This document shows positions 8,731-17,444 of a stretch of DNA of 64,000 nt, piece by piece. The stretch is from positions 1 through 64,000 of the forward strand of contig JBNAVN010000003.1 of assembly GCA_049700315.1 (NCBI GenBank), read 5' to 3'. The notes below the pieces were generated by a model that did not search any database, was not told where the DNA came from, and worked only from the letters and a program-made list of their open reading frames with translations. This DNA comes from JAOAFX01 sp049700315. Lineage in GTDB: Bacteria; Hydrothermota; Tepidihabitantia; SM23-42; JAOAFX01. How positions within the stretch are numbered: position 1 is the first letter of the stretch; every line of letters starts with the position of its first letter. The position numbers and the translations under genes were made by a program.

Positions 8731-11031
8731 ATGCGAAGAGTCCATTTGAGTGTCAGAGGCATTGTTCAGGGTGTTGGATTCAGGCCGTTTGTTTATCGTC
8801 TTGCCTACAAATTAAATCTTGCTGGTTTTGTTTGCAATACATCATACGGAGTGGAAATAGAGATTGAAGGTGATCTAAAAAAAATAAAAGAATTTTTAAA
8901 AAGACTCTCCTTAGAGAAACCAGGGGCATCAATAATTGAATTGATCACGGTTAAACAGGTACAACTCAGAAGAGAAAAAAGGTTTGTAATAAAACAAAGT
9001 AAACGTGCTGAGGGTTTCACTCAGATTTCGCCGGACATTGCAACCTGCAAAGATTGTTTGAAGGAATTTTTTAACCCTAAAGACCGTAGATTTATGTTTC
9101 CTTTTATAAACTGCACAAATTGTGGTCCAAGATATTCAATAATCTATAATACACCTTATGACCGCAAACAGACTTCAATGAAGGAATTCAAAATGTGCCC
9201 GGATTGCGAAAAAGAATTTGAAGATGTAAACAATCGCAGATTCCATGCCCAGCCCGATTGTTGTTTTGTCTGTGGCCCAGAGTTTTCATTGTACAGAATT
9301 GACGGAAAAAAGATTAAAACAAAAGACCCGATTGGAGAAGCAATAAATTTGATTAAAAAGGGACACATCATTGCAATCAAAGGGATTGGTGGATTCCATA
9401 TTGCCTGTGATGCAACCAATTGTGCCACTGTAAATAAACTAAGGGTTTTGAAGAATCGTCCAACAAAACCATTTGCGATAATGGCGAATGAAAAAGATCT
9501 TGAGAAGATAGTGAAGATAACATTACAAGAAAAAAAGATGATAAAATCTCCAATCGCACCAATAGTGCTCCTTGAGAAAAAAAAGAGTGTGGTATGTGAG
9601 GAGGTCGCGCCCAATAACCCCTATCTTGGTGTGATGTTGCCATATGCGCCGGTCCATTATTTACTGCTTGAGAAAATTCCCTTTCTCGTTATGACAAGTG
9701 CAAATATCGCAGATGAACCACTTGTAAAAGATGATACAGAAATGAAAACAAAACTAAAAAAAATGGTTTCATTCTATCTTACACACAATCGCAAAATCAT
9801 AAACAGGTGTGATGATTCTGTAGGATTTTATCTCAAAACCCGCGGATTTTCAATCATCCGTCGTTCAAGGGGCTATGTGCCGATGCCGATTGAACTACCA
9901 TTTTCTGTAAAACCAACCCTTGCGACCGGACCTTATCTAAAAAACACTTTTACCCTTGCCAATAAAAAAGATGCCTATATTTCTCCTCATATTGGAGACC
10001 TTGATAACGCTGACACATTGAATTTTTTTTATGAGATGGTTGAGAAATATAAAAGATGGTTCAAGATTGAACCAGAATTGATTGTGCACGATTTACATCC
10101 GGATTACCTTTCAACAAAAATTGCAAGTGAAATGGCAATGAAAAAGGGATTAAAAAAGATTGCTATCCAGCATCACATTGCCCATATCGTTTCCTGCCTT
10201 TGTGAGAACAAAATCTTTGAAAAGGCGATCGGCATTGCATTTGATGGAACTGGATATGGAATTGATGGAAATATCTGGGGAAGTGAATTCTTTATCGGTG
10301 ATTTGAAGAATCAAAAAAGGGTTGCCCATTTAGAATATCTTCCATTGCCTGGTGGTGAAGAAAGTATTAAAAAACCTTATCGCATTGCCATCGCATATCT
10401 TTATAAGATCTTTGGCTTGGAGTTCATCCGTAAGGATTTTATAAAAACCTTATGCCTTAACTATCCCTTCAGGGAGATTGATACAATAATCAAAATGATA
10501 GACCAGCATTATAACCTTGCCTATACATCAAGTATGGGAAGATTATTTGACTGTATTTCAGCAATGCTTGGCATAACTCAGGAAATCACCTATGAGGCAG
10601 AGGCAGCAATAAACCTTGAATATGTAGCAAAAAAGGGCATAAAAGATTATTATTCATATGAAGTTTTAAGAAAATCAGGGGACAAAGTAGTCAGTTCTTA
10701 CGATGATGATGAATATGTTGTCCATATCCGCCCAATCCTTGAAGGCATCATAAATGATATTATAAAAGGAGTGAACAAAAATATAATTTCATCAAAATTC
10801 CATAATACCGTTGTTCAATTCTCACTTGACATCGCAAGGAAACTGCGTAGAATTCATAGCGTGAACAAGGTTGTCTTATCCGGCGGAGTCTTTCAGAATA
10901 GATATTTGTTAAATCTGATGATTAAGCGATTTGAAAATAATGATTTTAAGGTCTTTACCCATCATAAACTTCCAACGAATGATGGTTGTATCTCTTATGG
11001 GCAGGTGATATGTGGGAACTTAATAACTTAA
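8731..11031 (+). CDS. hypF: Carbamoyltransferase HypF
   Basis: A 766-residue [NiFe]-hydrogenase maturation protein. In order: an acylphosphatase domain (about 1-90, with VRGIVQGVGFRPFVYR), a double zinc-finger region (about 105-185, four CxxC-type pairs starting CKDC, CTNC, CPDC, CFVC), a YrdC-like carbamoyl-AMP synthase domain (about 195-375) and a Kae1-like domain (about 380-766, with HHIAH and the GVFQNRYL segment). HypF makes carbamoyl-AMP and loads the HypE cysteine, the source of the cyanide ligands of the NiFe centre. hypC follows after 55 bases; hypD, hypE and a hydrogenase are not in the window. The ATG is five bases after the -10 box. Confidence 0.95.
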   Translation: MRRVHLSVRGIVQGVGFRPFVYRLAYKLNLAGFVCNTSYGVEIEIEGDLKKIKEFLKRLSLEKPGASIIELITVKQVQLRREKRFVIKQSKRAEGFTQISPDIATCKDCLKEFFNPKDRRFMFPFINCTNCGPRYSIIYNTPYDRKQTSMKEFKMCPDCEKEFEDVNNRRFHAQPDCCFVCGPEFSLYRIDGKKIKTKDPIGEAINLIKKGHIIAIKGIGGFHIACDATNCATVNKLRVLKNRPTKPFAIMANEKDLEKIVKITLQEKKMIKSPIAPIVLLEKKKSVVCEEVAPNNPYLGVMLPYAPVHYLLLEKIPFLVMTSANIADEPLVKDDTEMKTKLKKMVSFYLTHNRKIINRCDDSVGFYLKTRGFSIIRRSRGYVPMPIELPFSVKPTLATGPYLKNTFTLANKKDAYISPHIGDLDNADTLNFFYEMVEKYKRWFKIEPELIVHDLHPDYLSTKIASEMAMKKGLKKIAIQHHIAHIVSCLCENKIFEKAIGIAFDGTGYGIDGNIWGSEFFIGDLKNQKRVAHLEYLPLPGGEESIKKPYRIAIAYLYKIFGLEFIRKDFIKTLCLNYPFREIDTIIKMIDQHYNLAYTSSMGRLFDCISAMLGITQEITYEAEAAINLEYVAKKGIKDYYSYEVLRKSGDKVVSSYDDDEYVVHIRPILEGIINDIIKGVNKNIISSKFHNTVVQFSLDIARKLRRIHSVNKVVLSGGVFQNRYLLNLMIKRFENNDFKVFTHHKLPTNDGCISYGQVICGNLIT

Positions 11032-11034
11032 TAA

Positions 11035-11080
11035 GTAGGAAGTGGGAAGTGAGAGGCGAGAAGTGGGAAGTGGAAAGTGA
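11035..11080. repeat. Degenerate GAAGTGG-type tandem repeat
   Basis: Between hypF and hypC, purine-rich words GGAAGTGG, GAGAAGTGG and GGAAAGTGAGG repeat about five times and run into the hypC ribosome site (GAGGAG). This looks like slipped-strand expansion in a spacer. Confidence 0.6.
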
Positions 11081-11086
11081 GGAGAT

Positions 11087-11308
11087 ATGTGTTTAGCAGT
11101 GGTTGGTAGGATAGAAAAGATTGATGGAGATATGGCAATTGCCGAGATTATGGGTGTGCAAAAAGAGATTTCAATCGTGCTCACACCTGAAGTAAAAATT
11201 GGTGATTATGTAATGATCCATGCAGGTTTTGCAATAAACCCCATAGACGAAAAAGAAGCAAAAGAGACCGAAAAACTTTTAAGAGAAGTTGCAAAGTATT
11301 CATTCTAA
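11087..11308 (+). CDS. hypC: Hydrogenase assembly chaperone HypC
   Basis: A 73-residue HypC/HupF protein. The essential N-terminal Cys2 (MCLAVVGRI) is present, followed by the small beta-barrel with GDYVMIHAGFAI near residues 45-56. HypC carries the Fe(CN)2CO unit with HypD and delivers it to the hydrogenase large subunit. It is the second gene of the hypF unit, preceded by GAGGAG two bases from the ATG, an unusually short gap. Length is normal. Confidence 0.93.
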   Translation: MCLAVVGRIEKIDGDMAIAEIMGVQKEISIVLTPEVKIGDYVMIHAGFAINPIDEKEAKETEKLLREVAKYSF

Positions 11309-11327
11309 AAAGATAAAATCTCACTTT

Positions 11328-11519
11328 CTAATCAATTTTCCAGACAGGCCTATCGTCCTTCTTTATTTTCTTTGCTATCTCCTGTAATTTTACAAGTATC
11401 TTTATTTTTTCCTCAAAGGAAATTCGGGCTTGTTCTTTGTGAAAATGCGATTTCTTTTCAAAAAGTTCTCTTCTTGTTATTATTTTACTCTCGTCTATGA
11501 CTATTTTTACCTCTTCCAT
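11328..11519 (-). CDS. Small hypothetical protein paired with a nucleotidyltransferase
   Basis: A 63-residue charged protein, mostly helical (SHFHKEQARISFEEKI then KILVKLQEIAKKI), ending in DRPVWKID. It begins three bases after the stop of the upstream nucleotidyltransferase gene. I recognise no named domain, but short proteins of this kind with a basic C-terminal helix commonly accompany stand-alone nucleotidyltransferases and are candidates for the partner in a toxin-antitoxin pair. Codon use looks like that of its neighbours. Confidence 0.65.
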   Translation of the reverse strand: MEEVKIVIDESKIITRRELFEKKSHFHKEQARISFEEKIKILVKLQEIAKKIKKDDRPVWKID

Positions 11520-11522
11520 AAT

Positions 11523-12026
11523 CTAATCCATTTTTAAAAGTTCCAAAAATTTTTCTCTCAAGCCAAATTTATTCAAAATTTCATCAAGCCTTGTTTTGTC
11601 AATATCTGTCTGTGTAAGCAATTTTTCAATCTTTTCCAAATCTTTTTTCCTTCCTGCCCTTAAAAATATTGCTATAAGATATTCAGGATTAACTATTCTA
11701 ATTTTTATTCCTTCATATTCTACTTCTTTAGCATTTTCAACTGCCTCTTTTTCCAGTTCATCTGCAGGAATAAATTGGACTGGAACACCATCAATAATAA
11801 TATGCTCGCCTTTCCAGGAATATCCCTGAGATTTAAGATAATCAAAGATAGGGGTAAGTATTATTAAATTTTTTTCTTTTTCACTCATTGAAATTACAAA
11901 TATATCTAAGTCATATGTTAAAAAGGGTTCAACATAAAATAATGCGGCGATACCACCACCTATAGCATAATCAATAATTATTCCCTTATCCTTTAATTCA
12001 TTGATAACCTTCAGTGTCTCTTTCAT
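11523..12026 (-). CDS. Nucleotidyltransferase-like protein
   Basis: A 167-residue protein of the nucleotidyltransferase fold. Residues 21-40 read AIGGGIAALFYVEPFLTYDL, followed by DIFV: the GG-x-A and DLDIF pattern matches the AbiEii/DUF-type NTase superfamily. The middle part (PVQFIPADELEKEAV, then EGIKIRIVNPEYLIAIFLRAGRKKDLEKIEKLL) is the usual helical half in which KD.EKI follows the substrate pocket. It forms an operon with the 63-residue gene downstream. Substrate is unknown. It is 36 bases after the stop of the TPR/PEGA gene and could be co-transcribed with it. Confidence 0.75.
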   Translation of the reverse strand: MKETLKVINELKDKGIIIDYAIGGGIAALFYVEPFLTYDLDIFVISMSEKEKNLIILTPIFDYLKSQGYSWKGEHIIIDGVPVQFIPADELEKEAVENAKEVEYEGIKIRIVNPEYLIAIFLRAGRKKDLEKIEKLLTQTDIDKTRLDEILNKFGLREKFLELLKMD

Positions 12027-12062
12027 TCAATCTTTTTCTATCCGGTATTGTTTTTCACAAAA

Positions 12063-13985
12063 CTATCTTTCCCTCTTTGCCCACCAATTTTTTTCACCAA
12101 GTCCTTCAGTATAACATTTTCCTTCAATCCGTTCCCAGTCATCAAAAAGTTTACCTTTCAGGATAACTCTTTTCTTCTTCGTCGTCCAATAAAACACATT
12201 ACGCTCCTTACAATTGACAGCACCGTCTGCAAGAAAATCATCTTTTATCAAGAGCGCTGGAATTTCACCATTATAGGTAAGTTCTGCTGTTGGTTGATGC
12301 TGAAATTTCACTGTGAGTTGACCATTCTTTTCTTTAATTGTCATTTTGAACGAGGCATTGTATGTAATACCATCTTCACCAATCTTGCCGATCCACGTAC
12401 CAAGAGGGTTTTTCAAAACAATCATTCCCAGATCAAGGGTCTCATGCTCACTCAAAGCAATATTGCGGGTGTAAACCTGGTATCCAGGAAAGACAATTTC
12501 AACTTTGTGTGGTGTTAAAAGAATATTTCCTGAGACGTAGGGGGTCTTACCAACAAGCTCTCCATCAAGATAGACATTTGCACTTTCAGGTTCAGAATTA
12601 ACCTGAAATACACCGTAAAGTGGAACAAGGCTTGCCCTGACCACAGCATTTCTACCAAACCCAATATTCACTCTTGTCTGCCATCTTTCGTACCCTGCTT
12701 TTTCAATCACAATCGTGTGCGAACCCATAAACATTTTTGAAGATTCAAAAACACCTGCTTTCTTAGATTGAGTATCCAATTTTTTTCCATCAATGGAGAC
12801 CAAGACATCGGTAGCAGGTTCAACATAAATAACTATTTTGTTACGCACCAATGTCCATATCAGCAAAATGAAAATGACTATTGCAACCGCACCGATTGAA
12901 ATGGATATTGTTTTCCTTATGAAATTTTTGGTTGAGACCTCCACTTCTATTCTGGTTTTTTCTAACATTTCCTTATACTCAATTGCATCATGATCATACT
13001 CAACAGCCTTTTCAAAAAACAGAACAGCATTTTTAGATTTTTTCTCTTTAAGATGTTTATCACCAATTTTATAGAAAATTGAAGCCAGTTTTCGCCGTGT
13101 CTCTTCATCAAAGCTTGTCACCTGCGATACTGGTATTCTGTTGATATAATATTCAGCACCTGATAGATCACCATTATCAAATTTCGCCAATGTCAAATAG
13201 CAGTTTATCGCACTCATCATTTCCTCCGAAATATTCTCTTTCACAAGCAAACTATTCAGAAATTCATCTGCCTTATCATATTCGCCATTATCATAATAGT
13301 ACTTTCCAATCATAAAGCCCAACTGAATATCATCAATTTTCATTTCCTCCATCTTCCTGTAATACTTTATCAATCTTTCCATATCATTCTGATCTGTGAA
13401 ATATTGAACAATTTCTTTGATAACCTCCACATTATCAGGAATTAGCGACTCCAGTTTCTGAAGTTCATGAAATGTCTTTTCTTTATCACCTTTTTGCTTG
13501 TACAGATTTTTCATTAACATATGGAACTCAACACTATCAGGTTTGATCTTAAGTATTTTTTCGCCGAGTGCTAGTGCTTCAATGATTTTATTTTGAAGAT
13601 AATATACCCGGAAAAGTCCAATAAGTGGCTCCTCCGAATTAGGAGCAATATGTAAAGCAGAACGAAATGACTTTTCTGCATCATTGAGTTCATGGTTTTT
13701 GAGGTAAATCAAAGCAGATTTGTTGTGGGCATCAAAATTATTCGGGTCAATCCCTATTGCTATCTTATATTCATCAAGTGCTTCAAGTAGAAGACCATTT
13801 TTTTGATAAAGACCACCAAGTTCAATGCGGAGTTTTACATCCTTTGGGTCAGATTCAATTTTTTTTCGCAGAAGATTAATATGAGCAGAGGTTTCAGTCC
13901 TAAGGGTTATCAGAAATGTTCCACATGCGCTACACATCTTGTATTTTTCCTTAATTGGTTTACCACAATGCGGACAATTATCCAT
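12063..13985 (-). CDS. Zinc-ribbon, TPR and PEGA-domain membrane protein
   Basis: A 640-residue protein with an unusual order of parts: an N-terminal zinc ribbon (CPHC and CSAC, residues 4-22), a long TPR solenoid (about 30-345), one transmembrane helix (about 362-382), two PEGA domains (about 388-458 and 460-528, each with the typical V.VDG...G.TP pattern), and a C-terminal domain of about 110 residues that I do not recognise. The topology implied is cytoplasmic zinc ribbon/TPR and extracytoplasmic PEGA. PEGA domains bind or decorate envelope polymers. ATG 13985 is preferred to 13994 because AAAGGA lies eight bases upstream of it; 13994 would overlap that site. Function is unknown. Confidence 0.8.
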   Translation of the reverse strand: MDNCPHCGKPIKEKYKMCSACGTFLITLRTETSAHINLLRKKIESDPKDVKLRIELGGLYQKNGLLLEALDEYKIAIGIDPNNFDAHNKSALIYLKNHELNDAEKSFRSALHIAPNSEEPLIGLFRVYYLQNKIIEALALGEKILKIKPDSVEFHMLMKNLYKQKGDKEKTFHELQKLESLIPDNVEVIKEIVQYFTDQNDMERLIKYYRKMEEMKIDDIQLGFMIGKYYYDNGEYDKADEFLNSLLVKENISEEMMSAINCYLTLAKFDNGDLSGAEYYINRIPVSQVTSFDEETRRKLASIFYKIGDKHLKEKKSKNAVLFFEKAVEYDHDAIEYKEMLEKTRIEVEVSTKNFIRKTISISIGAVAIVIFILLIWTLVRNKIVIYVEPATDVLVSIDGKKLDTQSKKAGVFESSKMFMGSHTIVIEKAGYERWQTRVNIGFGRNAVVRASLVPLYGVFQVNSEPESANVYLDGELVGKTPYVSGNILLTPHKVEIVFPGYQVYTRNIALSEHETLDLGMIVLKNPLGTWIGKIGEDGITYNASFKMTIKEKNGQLTVKFQHQPTAELTYNGEIPALLIKDDFLADGAVNCKERNVFYWTTKKKRVILKGKLFDDWERIEGKCYTEGLGEKNWWAKRER

Positions 13986-14024
13986 AGTTACCATCCTTTT
14001 TTGAACTGACCATAATACATTGTA

Positions 14025-14052
14025 ATTATATTGGTCATTAAGTGAATGTCAA
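14025..14052 (-). promoter_or_regulatory. Promoter of TPR/PEGA gene
   Basis: Minus strand TTGACA (14052-14047), 16-base spacer, TATAAT (14030-14025), then a leader of about 35 bases with a ribosome site. Its -35 box is mirrored by the divergent promoter (AATGTCAAT and ATTGACATT form an inverted repeat). Confidence 0.75.
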
Positions 14053-14065
14053 TAGCAATGATGGA

Positions 14066-14093
14066 TTGACATTGCTATAAAAAGTACTATAAT
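14066..14093 (+). promoter_or_regulatory. Promoter of gene at 14100
   Basis: TTGACA (14066-14071), 16-base spacer, TATAAT (14088-14093), six bases to the ATG at 14100. Leaderless. Confidence 0.75.
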
Positions 14094-14099
14094 AAATTG

Positions 14100-14465
14100 A
14101 TGCTTCAGCAATTAAATGAATTTAAATATAATGCAGAGACCGGAAAGAGTTATATTGTATATTTTTTGAAATTCTGGCAGGACAGGAATGATTATATTGT
14201 AAAATATCAAATAAGGAGTGAAGAAAAAGATTTGTTCTGGTTTGGAAGAATTTCAAAAGAACGGGCTTTGATAGATCTGAAAATCACACCTGAAGAAATC
14301 AAATCAATTCCTGAGGAAGAAATGGCTAAGAAAATAAAAGAACATTTGATGAAGTTGTTTACAGCGGTTATTAAAAAGGGGCTTGATAAGGGATTTGAAG
14401 AACCAGACACAGAATTTGTATTTTATAAAGAACCATTTGTGACAAAAAGAGTCTGGAATGGATGA
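14100..14465 (+). CDS. Hypothetical protein
   Basis: A 121-residue soluble protein with no motif I recognise. It begins with a beta-rich part (YNAETGKSYIVYFLKFW, then NDYIVKYQIRSEEKDLFWFGR) and ends with a helix and the FVFYKEPFV segment. It has its own consensus promoter, with the -10 box six bases before ATG 14100, which supports it as a real, separately expressed gene. A TTG at 14097 is also in frame but would leave only three bases. Neighbours give no clue to its role. Confidence 0.65.
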   Translation: MLQQLNEFKYNAETGKSYIVYFLKFWQDRNDYIVKYQIRSEEKDLFWFGRISKERALIDLKITPEEIKSIPEEEMAKKIKEHLMKLFTAVIKKGLDKGFEEPDTEFVFYKEPFVTKRVWNG

Positions 14466-14666
14466 TGTCTAAGCAAAAAAGCAGGGGTTAATTTTCTGAC
14501 ACAACTTTTTATGGCAGATTTGCGCTTCGTGTTTCGGATTTGAACCGTCAGACAAAACCGTAAAAACGAAAAACGATCTTCAAAGAAGGGTGAAGAAGGG
14601 GAAATAAGGGTGAAAAGGGGTGAAAAGGGGGAATTTTCAATTGGATTTCGGACTGCGAATCGGGTG

Positions 14667-14763
14667 GTACGCTCTGCTGGGCAAAATGCACTGCGTGCTG
14701 TGACAAAACGCTAACGCTGTACTAAACGCTTCGCTGTAACTGAACGCACTTCGTGCTGGGACT
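14667..14763. repeat. Five degenerate hairpin-like units of 17-22 bases
   Basis: Each unit has the form (A)AnCGCnn..GCTG followed by a short linker such as TGAC, TACT, TAACT or GGACT; the second and fifth units contain a GCAC/GTGC mini-stem. Unit lengths vary, and there are no unique spacers, so this is not a CRISPR. Confidence 0.55.
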
Positions 14764-14851
14764 GAAGAGGAACCAATCGTCCATCTAATCCGCCACACTG
14801 CATGGCGGATGGACGCTGCAAAATCTTTTGAATTTCTCTGTCAGACGAAAC

Positions 14852-14890
14852 CGTAGGCATTTATTTGCAAGGCCAAAGCCTTGCCCTACG
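14852..14890. repeat. REP-like palindrome
   Basis: An outer stem CGTAGG/CCTACG encloses an inner perfect stem GCAAGGC (14867-14873), loop CAAA, GCCTTGC (14878-14884). It is flanked on the left by one copy of the 16-bp direct repeat. Confidence 0.6.
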
Positions 14891-14929
14891 ATTTCTCCAT
14901 GAAATTTGTAGGTGCGGTGATAATAATCC

Positions 14930-14957
14930 TTGCATTATCAAAAATGTCAGATATAAT
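14930..14957 (+). promoter_or_regulatory. Promoter of polA
   Basis: TTGCAT (14930-14935), 16-base spacer, TATAAT (14952-14957), five bases to GTG 14963. Leaderless. Confidence 0.7.
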
Positions 14958-14962
14958 ATCCC

Positions 14963-17401
14963 GTGAAGAAGTTTTTACTACTTGATGCACATTCTTTGAT
15001 ATTCCGTGCCTATTTTGCATTTATCAAAAATCCACTCAGGAATTCCAAAGGGCAGAACACCTCAGGAATTTATGGCTTTTTGAATTCAATAAGAAAAATA
15101 AAAACAAAATTTGCAAGTGATTATATAGTTCTTGCATTTGATGCCCCTGACGAAACCTTCAGAGACAGATTATTCAAAGAATACAAGGCAACCCGTCCAG
15201 CCCCACCAAGGGATATCCCATTTCAGATTGAAAAGGCAAAAGAGATCAGCAAGTTTTTAGGCATGGTAGACTTTGAAATTCCCGGTTTTGAAGCAGATGA
15301 CATACTTGCAACCCTGACGAAAAAATTAAAAGATAATGGTGAGGTCTATATCGTGAGTTCTGACAAAGACCTTATGCAACTTATCTCTCAAAATGTCTTT
15401 GTTTATGATGCAGTCAATGACATAATCTATGATGCAGAAAAGGTGAGAGAAAAATTTGGTGTCCTGCCTGATAGAATTGGAGATTATCTCGCACTCTGCG
15501 GTGATTCAATTGACAATGTTCCCGGTGTTCCTGGCATCGGTCCCCATAGAGCAATAGAAATCCTGAAAAAATATCCGGACCTTAATCAGGCACTGGAAAA
15601 AGAACCAAAACTTGCTGAGCACCGTGAGACCCTGATGTTATCAAGAAAACTCGTGGCACTGGAAACAGATATTCCAATTGAAATAAATCCTGAAGCATTG
15701 AAGGCAAAAACCCCGGATGTCAAAGGTATTTTTGAAATTCTGTCCGAACTTGAATTCCATTCTTTGATAAAAGAATTTGCTGAAAGATATAATACCGAAA
15801 GTATAATCAGAAAAACAGATATCTCAAAGGCAGAAATAAAAAAGTATGCAGGAATCCATGTTGACGAAGACAATTTCTTTGTGAGTTTCAATGAAAATGA
15901 AGTCTATGTCGCATCTATAGAAGATTCATTCAATATTATTTCCAGACCAGATATAACAAAGATTGGCTACGACCTGAAACAGGTGATAAAAACTGGACAT
16001 TTGATATCACCTTTATTTGATGTGAAGATTGCGGTCTGGCTTATTGACCCGAACATAAAGAATAATGAATTTGAAGATATCTGTTTGAAGTATTTGAATT
16101 GTTATTGTGCGCCAACACCCGAAGCAATTTCCACACTTTCTCTAAAGCTCTATCCTATTTTGCAAAAAAAACTTGAGGAACTTAATGAAGTTGATCTCTA
16201 CCGAGAAATTGAAGAACCCCTCATATTTGTCCTTGCGCAAATGGAGAAAAGAGGCATAGGCATTGATGTTAACTACTTGAAAGAATTGAAGAAGCATATT
16301 GAAAGGGATATTACGACACTGGCTGACGAGTGCTACAGGATTGCCGGCAGTGTATTCAATATCAATTCACCAAAGCAACTCGCTCATATTCTGTTTGAAA
16401 AACTCAGACTGACACCATTGAAAAAAGGGAAATCCCACTATTCAACAGATTTTGAAGTGCTCCAGCAATTGAGTTTGAAACATGAATTACCAAAAAAAAT
16501 CCTTGAATATCGGGAACTGGCAAAAGTTTCAAGCACCTACATTGACCCTTTGATTGGATTTGCAAGAAACAACAGGATACATACAACCTTCAACCAGACC
16601 GGCACGGCTACAGGCAGATTATCTTCAAACAATCCCAATATCCAGAACATCCCCATCCGCAGTCGCCTGGGTAATGAACTGCGAAAGGCATTTGTAGCAC
16701 AGAAAGGATTCATGCTTGTTTCAGCTGATTATTCCCAGATTGAATTGAGAATACTTGCCCATGTCTCAAAAGACAGAAATCTTATTGAAGCATTCAAATC
16801 CAGTCGTGATATCCACAATCACACTGCCTCATTGATATTTGCTCTTAGCGAAGATGAAGTTGATGACGAAAAAAGGCGCATCGCCAAAGTTGTTAACTAT
16901 GGGTTAATATATGGAATGAGTGACTATGGACTTGCTCAGGAACTCGGAATTTCCGTTGAACAAGCAGGGCAATTCATACAGTCCTATTACGGTTTGTATC
17001 CTGAAGTTGATAAATGGCGGCTATCAGCAATATCAAGTGTTGAGCAAAAAGGTTATACAGAGACACTCTTCAGCAGAAAAAGACCTATCCCTGAAATAAA
17101 TTCTGAAAATTATAATCTCAGAGAATTTGCAAAAAGACTGGCAATCAATACACCAATCCAGGGGACCGCTGCGGATTTGATTAAGATGGCAATGATTGAG
17201 GTTGAAAAGAGATTAAACCAGGCACATTTCAAAAGTGGACTTCTATTATCAATCCACGATGAGTTGTTGTTTGAAATAGAAGAAGAAAGAACTGATGAAG
17301 CAAGAGAAATCATAAAGAAGACAATGGAAAATGTCTGTGAGTTCAATGTGCCGATTGTAGTAAATATTAATATCGGAAAAAACTGGGCAGAAGCCCATTG
17401 A
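14963..17401 (+). CDS. polA: DNA polymerase I
   Basis: An 812-residue family A DNA polymerase. The 5' nuclease domain (1-280) is complete: FLLLDAHSLIFRAYF, FEADDILATL, VSSDKDLMQL and the helix-hairpin-helix GVPGIGPHRAIEIL. The polymerase domain has motif A (DYSQIELRILAH), motif B (RRIAKVVNYGLIYG) and motif C (IHDELLFE). In the middle domain (about 290-440) the DxE pair and later Asp residues of the proofreading exonuclease are missing (FFVSFNENEVY and KIGYDLKQV stand in their place), so 3'-5' editing is probably absent, as in Taq polymerase. The GTG start sits five bases after the -10 box. It stands alone. Confidence 0.95.
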   Translation: MKKFLLLDAHSLIFRAYFAFIKNPLRNSKGQNTSGIYGFLNSIRKIKTKFASDYIVLAFDAPDETFRDRLFKEYKATRPAPPRDIPFQIEKAKEISKFLGMVDFEIPGFEADDILATLTKKLKDNGEVYIVSSDKDLMQLISQNVFVYDAVNDIIYDAEKVREKFGVLPDRIGDYLALCGDSIDNVPGVPGIGPHRAIEILKKYPDLNQALEKEPKLAEHRETLMLSRKLVALETDIPIEINPEALKAKTPDVKGIFEILSELEFHSLIKEFAERYNTESIIRKTDISKAEIKKYAGIHVDEDNFFVSFNENEVYVASIEDSFNIISRPDITKIGYDLKQVIKTGHLISPLFDVKIAVWLIDPNIKNNEFEDICLKYLNCYCAPTPEAISTLSLKLYPILQKKLEELNEVDLYREIEEPLIFVLAQMEKRGIGIDVNYLKELKKHIERDITTLADECYRIAGSVFNINSPKQLAHILFEKLRLTPLKKGKSHYSTDFEVLQQLSLKHELPKKILEYRELAKVSSTYIDPLIGFARNNRIHTTFNQTGTATGRLSSNNPNIQNIPIRSRLGNELRKAFVAQKGFMLVSADYSQIELRILAHVSKDRNLIEAFKSSRDIHNHTASLIFALSEDEVDDEKRRIAKVVNYGLIYGMSDYGLAQELGISVEQAGQFIQSYYGLYPEVDKWRLSAISSVEQKGYTETLFSRKRPIPEINSENYNLREFAKRLAINTPIQGTAADLIKMAMIEVEKRLNQAHFKSGLLLSIHDELLFEIEEERTDEAREIIKKTMENVCEFNVPIVVNINIGKNWAEAH

Positions 17402-17411
17402 TTATCGCCCA

Positions 17412-17439
17412 TTGATTCTTTGTCTATTTTGGATATAAT
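17412..17439 (+). promoter_or_regulatory. Promoter of DUF1858-nudix operon
   Basis: TTGATT (17412-17417), 16-base spacer, TATAAT (17434-17439), five bases to GTG 17445. Leaderless. Confidence 0.7.
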
Positions 17440-17444
17440 AATTT

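Larger units (their letters stand above)
14466..14962. other. Gene-free stretch rich in repeats
   Basis: No gene seen. It holds purine-rich repeats (AGGGTGAA-like, 14587-14630), an array of five short hairpin-like units (14667-14763), a 16-bp direct repeat with one mismatch (GTCAGACAAAACCGTA at 14547-14562 and GTCAGACGAAACCGTA at 14840-14855) and a two-part hairpin at 14852-14890. The polA promoter is at the right end. Confidence 0.65.

Noticed and set aside
12048..12518. Plus-strand 156-codon ORF
   Set aside because: Antisense shadow of the PEGA-protein gene.
14667..14763. CRISPR-like array
   Set aside because: Units are degenerate, 17-22 bases long and contiguous, with no spacers; no cas gene in the window.
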